A model generated the notes under the pieces. The model searched no databases. It was given only the letters and a program-made list of their open reading frames with translations, and was not told the DNA's origin. The position numbers and the translations under genes are program-made. This document shows positions 60,031 to 64,000 of a DNA stretch of 64,000 nucleotides, piece after piece. Source of the stretch: an uncultured Collinsella sp. (GTDB lineage: Bacteria > Actinomycetota > Coriobacteriia > Coriobacteriales > Coriobacteriaceae); NCBI GenBank assembly GCA_900762325.1, contig CAAFGG010000032.1:92070-156069 (forward strand), written 5' to 3'. Numbering within the stretch: the first letter of the stretch is position 1; the number at the start of each line of letters is the position of its first letter.

Positions 60031-61896
60031 CTACTTCGTGTGCGGGATACCCAGCACGTCGAGCGCGTTGGCCATAATGAACTGGAACGGAACCGCAGCG
60101 GCATCTGAGCCGCTCGGCGTTCCGTCGAGCGTGATATAGCACAGCACCTTGGGCGATTGTGCCGGTGCAAAGCCCATAAAGGACGACATGTAGTTCTCCT
60201 TGAGGTAGCCGCCGTTCTCGTCGGCACGTTCGGCCGTACCGGTCTTACCCGCCACGTCATAGCCGTCAACCGCGCCGCCAACGCCCGTTCCCTCCGACAC
60301 GACCGTCTGCATGCACGATGTCACCTGGGATGCGGCATCCTCCGAAATCGCGCGCTCGCCTTCGCCCCAGTCCTTCTCGTCACCTTTGCTGGACTTATAG
60401 AAGTGCGGGGTCATCATCACGCCGCCGTTGGCGATGCCGCCCACGGCACGTGCGATCTCAATCGGCGAGACAGACAGCGCCTGTCCAAAGCTCATCGAGC
60501 CCAGCGTGGCGCCGTCATACTGGTCACGCTCCTTGACGATGCCCAGGCTCTCGCCCGGAAAATCGACACCAGAGCTGTGACCGATGCCCCACTTGTCCAC
60601 ATAGGCGGCAAAGTCGTCGGCACCGATCTTGCGCCCCACCAGGACAAAGCCTACGTTGGACGAACGGCGCATCATCTCGCGCACATCCATGGTCATGGCA
60701 TAGTCGCGCTTGTCGGCATCGGTGACGGTATCGTCGCCCACCTTGATGCTCGCCGGCACCTCAAACGACGTACTCGACCGCACGACACCCAAGTCGAAGC
60801 CGGCGCCCGCCACGAGCGTCTTAAAGACCGAGCCGGGCTCGTAGGCGTCGGTGACCAGGCGCAGGTTCATATCCTCGGTCTTGGCGTTTTCCAAATTGGT
60901 CTGGTCGTAGGTCGGATACGAGCAGGCTGCCAAGATCTCGCCTGTCGTAGGATCGGTGACCAGCGCCGAGCCGTTCTTGGCCTTTGTCTTCTCGACAGCC
61001 TCTGCCAGGGCATCCTCGGCCGCACGCTGGATATTGACGTCGAGCGTCGTCACGATATCAACGCCGTCGACCGCAGCCACCTTTTTATAGGCACCGCCCG
61101 CGATATAGCTGCCGTCCCTCGCGCGCTCGCGTACGAGAGAACCGTTCGTGCCGGTCAGAAGCTTGTTGTATTGCTTTTCGAGACCCGTCAAGCCGTCGTT
61201 GTCTACATTCACTACACCCAGCACCTGCGATGCCAGATTGCCGTATGGATATACGCGCTTCATGGCCTGCTCAAAAAGCACGCCGGGCAGGTTCTTCTTC
61301 TCCAGCGCCGCAGCGTCGTCTTCGTCCACCTGGCGCTTGATATACACCCAGGTTCCATCGGACTCAACGAGCTTGCGGCAGGTCTTTTTATCGATTCCAG
61401 TTGCCTTGACCAGCGCCGACACCGTCTTGTCAACATCCTCGACAAGCTGCGGGTTCACGGCGATGTTGCGACATTCGACCGACGACGCCAGCACGTTACC
61501 GTTGCGGTCGTAGATGGTGCCACGTTTGGCATAGAGGGTCTGCGCAAGCAGGCGGCGCGCATCAGCACGCTCGCGCAGTTTATCGGCTTCGACAATTTGA
61601 TAGTCGGCAAGGCGAAAGACGCCCAAGCCCAAGCCAAGCCCAATGAAGCCCATGACGGCTTTGCGGCGAGGCAGAGGCGTGCCCGTGAGCCATTCGGTCG
61701 ACGAACTCTTGCGCGACCTGATGTTATGCACTTGAGGGCCGCCCGAGCCGCGAAGTCGCGACGCCGGGTCGTTGCCACGGGACTGCCCGGCGTTGTAAGA
61801 TTGCCGACCCGTTCCTTGATAACCAGAACGTCCCCGCGACGAGGGACGTCCAGAACCGCGGCCCCCATCGGAACCGCGGCGATAGTCATTTGTCAT
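60031..61896 (-). CDS. ftsI: Septal penicillin-binding protein FtsI (PBP3-type transpeptidase)
   Basis: The transpeptidase that cross-links septal peptidoglycan with FtsW. The 621-residue class B PBP has an Arg/Gly/Ser-rich cytoplasmic tail of about 75 residues, a single membrane helix (AVMGFIGLGLGLGVF), a pedestal domain and the catalytic domain with the active serine in PGSVFKTLV (Ser356), SSN in RRSSNVGFV, and KTGT at Lys551. Unlike many actinobacterial homologues it has no PASTA repeat at the end. It lies between ftsL and murF. Confidence 0.93.
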   Translation of the reverse strand: MTNDYRRGSDGGRGSGRPSSRGRSGYQGTGRQSYNAGQSRGNDPASRLRGSGGPQVHNIRSRKSSSTEWLTGTPLPRRKAVMGFIGLGLGLGVFRLADYQIVEADKLRERADARRLLAQTLYAKRGTIYDRNGNVLASSVECRNIAVNPQLVEDVDKTVSALVKATGIDKKTCRKLVESDGTWVYIKRQVDEDDAAALEKKNLPGVLFEQAMKRVYPYGNLASQVLGVVNVDNDGLTGLEKQYNKLLTGTNGSLVRERARDGSYIAGGAYKKVAAVDGVDIVTTLDVNIQRAAEDALAEAVEKTKAKNGSALVTDPTTGEILAACSYPTYDQTNLENAKTEDMNLRLVTDAYEPGSVFKTLVAGAGFDLGVVRSSTSFEVPASIKVGDDTVTDADKRDYAMTMDVREMMRRSSNVGFVLVGRKIGADDFAAYVDKWGIGHSSGVDFPGESLGIVKERDQYDGATLGSMSFGQALSVSPIEIARAVGGIANGGVMMTPHFYKSSKGDEKDWGEGERAISEDAASQVTSCMQTVVSEGTGVGGAVDGYDVAGKTGTAERADENGGYLKENYMSSFMGFAPAQSPKVLCYITLDGTPSGSDAAAVPFQFIMANALDVLGIPHTK

Positions 61897-61913
61897 ACTC
61901 AGCTACCGTCTTG

Positions 61914-62384
61914 CTACTGAGCGGTCGCGGTCGCGTTGGCGCCCGCGGCTGCATCCTGCGAAAAGTCAAGTGTAACGCTCTCGCTGGGCTCCACCATGCC
62001 ATAAGCGCCCGCAAGGTCGCGAATACGCGTGTCGGCGCCATAGACCGAATGCATGACCTCCAGGTCGGAGCTCTCATCGGTCGCCTTTTCGAGCGTGTTG
62101 GTAAGCTCGGCGTTGCTGTTGAGCACCTGGGCCGTAACGCCGGCGAGCGCCACGCGGGCGACGCCGATCGTCATGAAGATGGCCGCAATGATGCAAAACG
62201 TTTTAAGAACGCTCATGAAAACCGGGCTTACCGCCTGGTTTGCCTGACGGCCCGCGCCCGTGTAGACATCAAAGCGCGGCGTGCGCTGCTCACGGGGAGC
62301 AACGGGGGCCTGCGGCGTCTCACGATAGGCGGGCATGGCGTTCATATCATAGGCGAGTGCTGCGCTTGAAGTGTTGTAGCCCAT
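61914..62384 (-). CDS. ftsL: FtsL-like septum protein
   Basis: The 156-residue single-span protein sits between rsmH and ftsI, the usual place of ftsL. A cytoplasmic N-terminus of about 55 residues is followed by one membrane helix (FCIIAAIFMTIGVARVAL), then a short coiled coil (NSNAELTNTLEKATDESSDLEVM in parts) and an Ala/Thr-rich tail. FtsL sequences diverge fast, so the name rests on size, layout and position. GGGAGG precedes the ATG by about 10 bases. Confidence 0.78.
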   Translation of the reverse strand: MGYNTSSAALAYDMNAMPAYRETPQAPVAPREQRTPRFDVYTGAGRQANQAVSPVFMSVLKTFCIIAAIFMTIGVARVALAGVTAQVLNSNAELTNTLEKATDESSDLEVMHSVYGADTRIRDLAGAYGMVEPSESVTLDFSQDAAAGANATATAQ

Positions 62385-62474
62385 GATATGCCGCCTCCCA
62401 TCCCGAGTACGTTGGTAGTGTGTTTAAGCTTCGTTTATGGTGCGAGCGGGAGGTCCAATATCGCGCGGTCGTGC

Positions 62475-63440
62475 CTACAGACGCTGCGCCACGCGGATTT
62501 TGGCTGATCTCGCCCGAGGGTTGCGCTCAACCTCATCAGGCTGGGCAACCAAGGGTTTGCGGGTGATGACCTTGAGTATCGGCACGTTGCCGCACACGCA
62601 CACCGGAATCTCCGGCGGACACGTGCACCCCTGGCTCATCTCCTTAAAGTGGTTCTTTACGATACGGTCCTCGAGCGAGTGATACGAGATGACGCAGATA
62701 CGTCCGCCCGGGTTGAGCCACCTGGTGGCGGCATCAAGCCCTCGTTCGAGCACATCGAGCTCGTGATTGACCTCGATGCGAATGGCCTGGAAACTTTTCT
62801 TGGCCGGGTGTCCGCCATGCCGACGAGCGGCAGCCGGGATACCCGCCTTGATGATCTCGACAAATTGGCCGGTGGTTTCGATCGGTTCTTGCTCGCGGCG
62901 GCGCACGATCTCGCGCGCGATCTGCGAGGCGAACTTCTCTTCGCCGTAGACGCGTAGAATCCGGGCGAGGTCGTGTTCGTTATAGGTGTTGATGACCTCA
63001 GCTGCGTTTAAGGTGTTATTACCCGGATCCATCCGCATGTCCAATGGGGCGTCCTCGTTATACGAAAAGCCCCTGCCAGGGATATCGAGTTGCGGCGACG
63101 AAACGCCCAAATCGAACAGGAAGCCATCGACCCCGGGCACCTCGGCCGAGCAAAGCAGCTCGTCCAAGTCGCCGAAGTTGCCCTTCAGCAGCTGGTGCGG
63201 AACGCCGGGAACCTCGCGGTCCAGACGGGCGCCAGCGGCCTCGAGGGCCATGTCGTCCTGGTCGACGCCGAGCAAAAGGCCCGTCTCCCCCACCTGCGCG
63301 GCCATCTTTACCGAATGGCCGGCACCGCCAAGGGTGCAATCGCAGACAACGGAGCCGCTCTTTAGCCGCAGCGACTCAAGCACTTCGCCGAGCATGACAG
63401 GTTCATGCCGATATTCTTGTGTCAAGATCCCACGCTCCAT
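62475..63440 (-). CDS. rsmH: 16S rRNA (cytosine-1402-N4)-methyltransferase
   Basis: RsmH methylates C1402 of 16S rRNA in the ribosomal P site. The 321 residues show EYRHEPVMLGEVLESL, the SAM site CTLGGAGHSVKM, GVDQDDMAL, FLFDLGVSSPQLD, GRGFSYNEDAPLDMRMDP and FQAIRIEVNHEL, all specific to RsmH. A cysteine-rich CTCPPEIPVCVCG segment lies near residue 280. The ATG at 63440 has only a poor ribosome binding site; a TTG six codons later is an alternative. It follows mraZ. Confidence 0.95.
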   Translation of the reverse strand: MERGILTQEYRHEPVMLGEVLESLRLKSGSVVCDCTLGGAGHSVKMAAQVGETGLLLGVDQDDMALEAAGARLDREVPGVPHQLLKGNFGDLDELLCSAEVPGVDGFLFDLGVSSPQLDIPGRGFSYNEDAPLDMRMDPGNNTLNAAEVINTYNEHDLARILRVYGEEKFASQIAREIVRRREQEPIETTGQFVEIIKAGIPAAARRHGGHPAKKSFQAIRIEVNHELDVLERGLDAATRWLNPGGRICVISYHSLEDRIVKNHFKEMSQGCTCPPEIPVCVCGNVPILKVITRKPLVAQPDEVERNPRARSAKIRVAQRL

Positions 63441-63460
63441 CCGTTACCCGTGCCTTGCCC

Positions 63461-63895
63461 TTACGAGAAGAAGAGGTCCAGCAGGGCCTCATCGTCATCG
63501 TCCTCATCGGCCGCGGCGCGATCCCAAACCTCAAGGTGGTCGTAGTTGCCCACAACCGTGACCTCGCGGTCGAGGTTCGCCTGCTTGCGGAGAGACTCGG
63601 AAAGACCGATACGACCGGCGCTGTCCACGTCCATCGACGTGGTGCGCTTGTTGATCGCCCTCATGAGCTTCTGGTCATTAATGTCACGCGGGTTAAAACC
63701 CTCGTGGCCCTCACGACCCGCGAAGAGTCCTTCGACCCACTTATCGAAGGCCTCGGCAGAGAACACGTACAGAGCATCGACATCCAGGGCTTTGAACACG
63801 CGAACGTGCTCTCCAAGCTCCTCGCGAAGGGGTGCAGGCAGGGACAGACGACCTTTTGCATCGAGATTGCGCTCGTATGCACCAGTCATTCCCAT
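63461..63895 (-). CDS. mraZ: Transcriptional regulator MraZ
   Basis: MraZ is an AbrB-like DNA-binding protein that controls the division and cell wall cluster, often its own promoter. The 144-residue protein holds two SpoVT/AbrB-type repeats: GAYERNLDAKGRLSLPAPLRE near residue 5, in parts, and SMDVDSAGRIGLSESLRK near residue 87. The C-terminus is acidic (ADEDDDDEALLDLFF). GGAGGGCGCAC precedes the ATG. It is the first gene of the cluster and a strong promoter lies directly upstream. Confidence 0.94.
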   Translation of the reverse strand: MGMTGAYERNLDAKGRLSLPAPLREELGEHVRVFKALDVDALYVFSAEAFDKWVEGLFAGREGHEGFNPRDINDQKLMRAINKRTTSMDVDSAGRIGLSESLRKQANLDREVTVVGNYDHLEVWDRAAADEDDDDEALLDLFFS

Positions 63896-63933
63896 GTGCG
63901 CCCTCCCCTCGGTTACTCAGATGGCACGTACGC

Positions 63934-63983
63934 GGGGAACCCCCCCGCCTGTCGACGTCATTAATAATATGGGGAACCGCCCC
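63934..63983 (-). promoter_or_regulatory. Two near-identical G-rich palindromes: candidate MraZ operator
   Basis: On the minus strand GGGGCGGTTCCCC (63971-63983) lies in the promoter spacer, and GGGGGGGTTCCCC (63934-63946) lies just after the likely transcription start. They differ at one base. MraZ in other bacteria binds repeated G-rich sites in its own promoter, so these are candidates. Confidence 0.45.
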
Positions 63984-63992
63984 ATTTTTCAA
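63964..63992 (-). promoter_or_regulatory. Promoter of the mraZ (dcw) cluster
   Basis: On the minus strand TTGAAA (63987-63992) and TATTAT (63964-63969) are separated by exactly 17 bases, close to the sigma-70/SigA consensus. Transcription should start near 63957, about 60 bases before mraZ. Confidence 0.75.
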
Positions 63993-64000
63993 CACCTTTC

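Overview
The window comes from a high-GC anaerobic actinobacterium and looks most like the Coriobacteriia, probably Collinsella or a close relative. The reasons are a division cluster with SepF and DivIVA but no FtsA, a class A RNase P RNA on a GC-rich backbone, a 2-hydroxyacyl-CoA dehydratase/double-cubane-type reductase, and long GC-rich inverted repeats between convergent genes. I see no rRNA, tRNA, insertion sequence, prophage or CRISPR array. Most of it is chromosomal core with compact operons.

Layout. 1-6.6 kb (minus strand): the N-terminal part of a double-cubane-type reductase, then a molybdenum block moeA - mogA/moaB - modA - modB - modC. 6.8-14.7 kb: single genes, namely a CLC-F-like antiporter, a lipid kinase, an ArfB-like release factor, xpt, an MFS exporter, an O-acetylhomoserine sulfhydrylase, a C_GCAxxG_C_C protein and YigZ. 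15.0-15.4 kb: rnpB, with a strongly structured 220-base element downstream, then rpsA. 17-25.5 kb: two HAD phosphatases, a CyuA-like cysteine desulfidase, rpiB, ndk, and the arginine genes argG - small ORF - argH. Upstream of argG lies a 24-codon ORF with six arginine codons. 25.8-39.3 kb: polA, an M18 aminopeptidase, yaaA, a TPP riboswitch with thiC and then thiD, an SGNH hydrolase, a divergent PARG-like macrodomain protein, a Bax-inhibitor-1 protein, and pit with its DUF47 partner.

39.5-64 kb is almost entirely on the minus strand and is the cell envelope and division region. Read in the direction of transcription it runs mraZ - rsmH - ftsL - ftsI - murF - mraY - murD - ftsW - murG - murC - murB - ftsQ - ftsZ - pgeF - pstS - pstC - pstA - pstB - phoU - yggS - sepF - yggT - divIVA. 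The usual actinobacterial run ftsZ - pgeF - yggS - sepF - yggT - divIVA is present but is split by a complete phosphate-uptake operon. murE and ftsA are absent from the cluster.

Points most worth a second look: the arginine-rich leader ORF before argG, which suggests attenuation or ribosome stalling; yggT, which appears to start on an AUC codon; the pst operon inside the division cluster; the macrodomain protein whose PARG signature reads QEA instead of QEE; a ModB permease carrying an extra extracytoplasmic domain; and structured elements next to rnpB and upstream of modA. Functional names rest on motifs and gene order read by eye; no database search was run.
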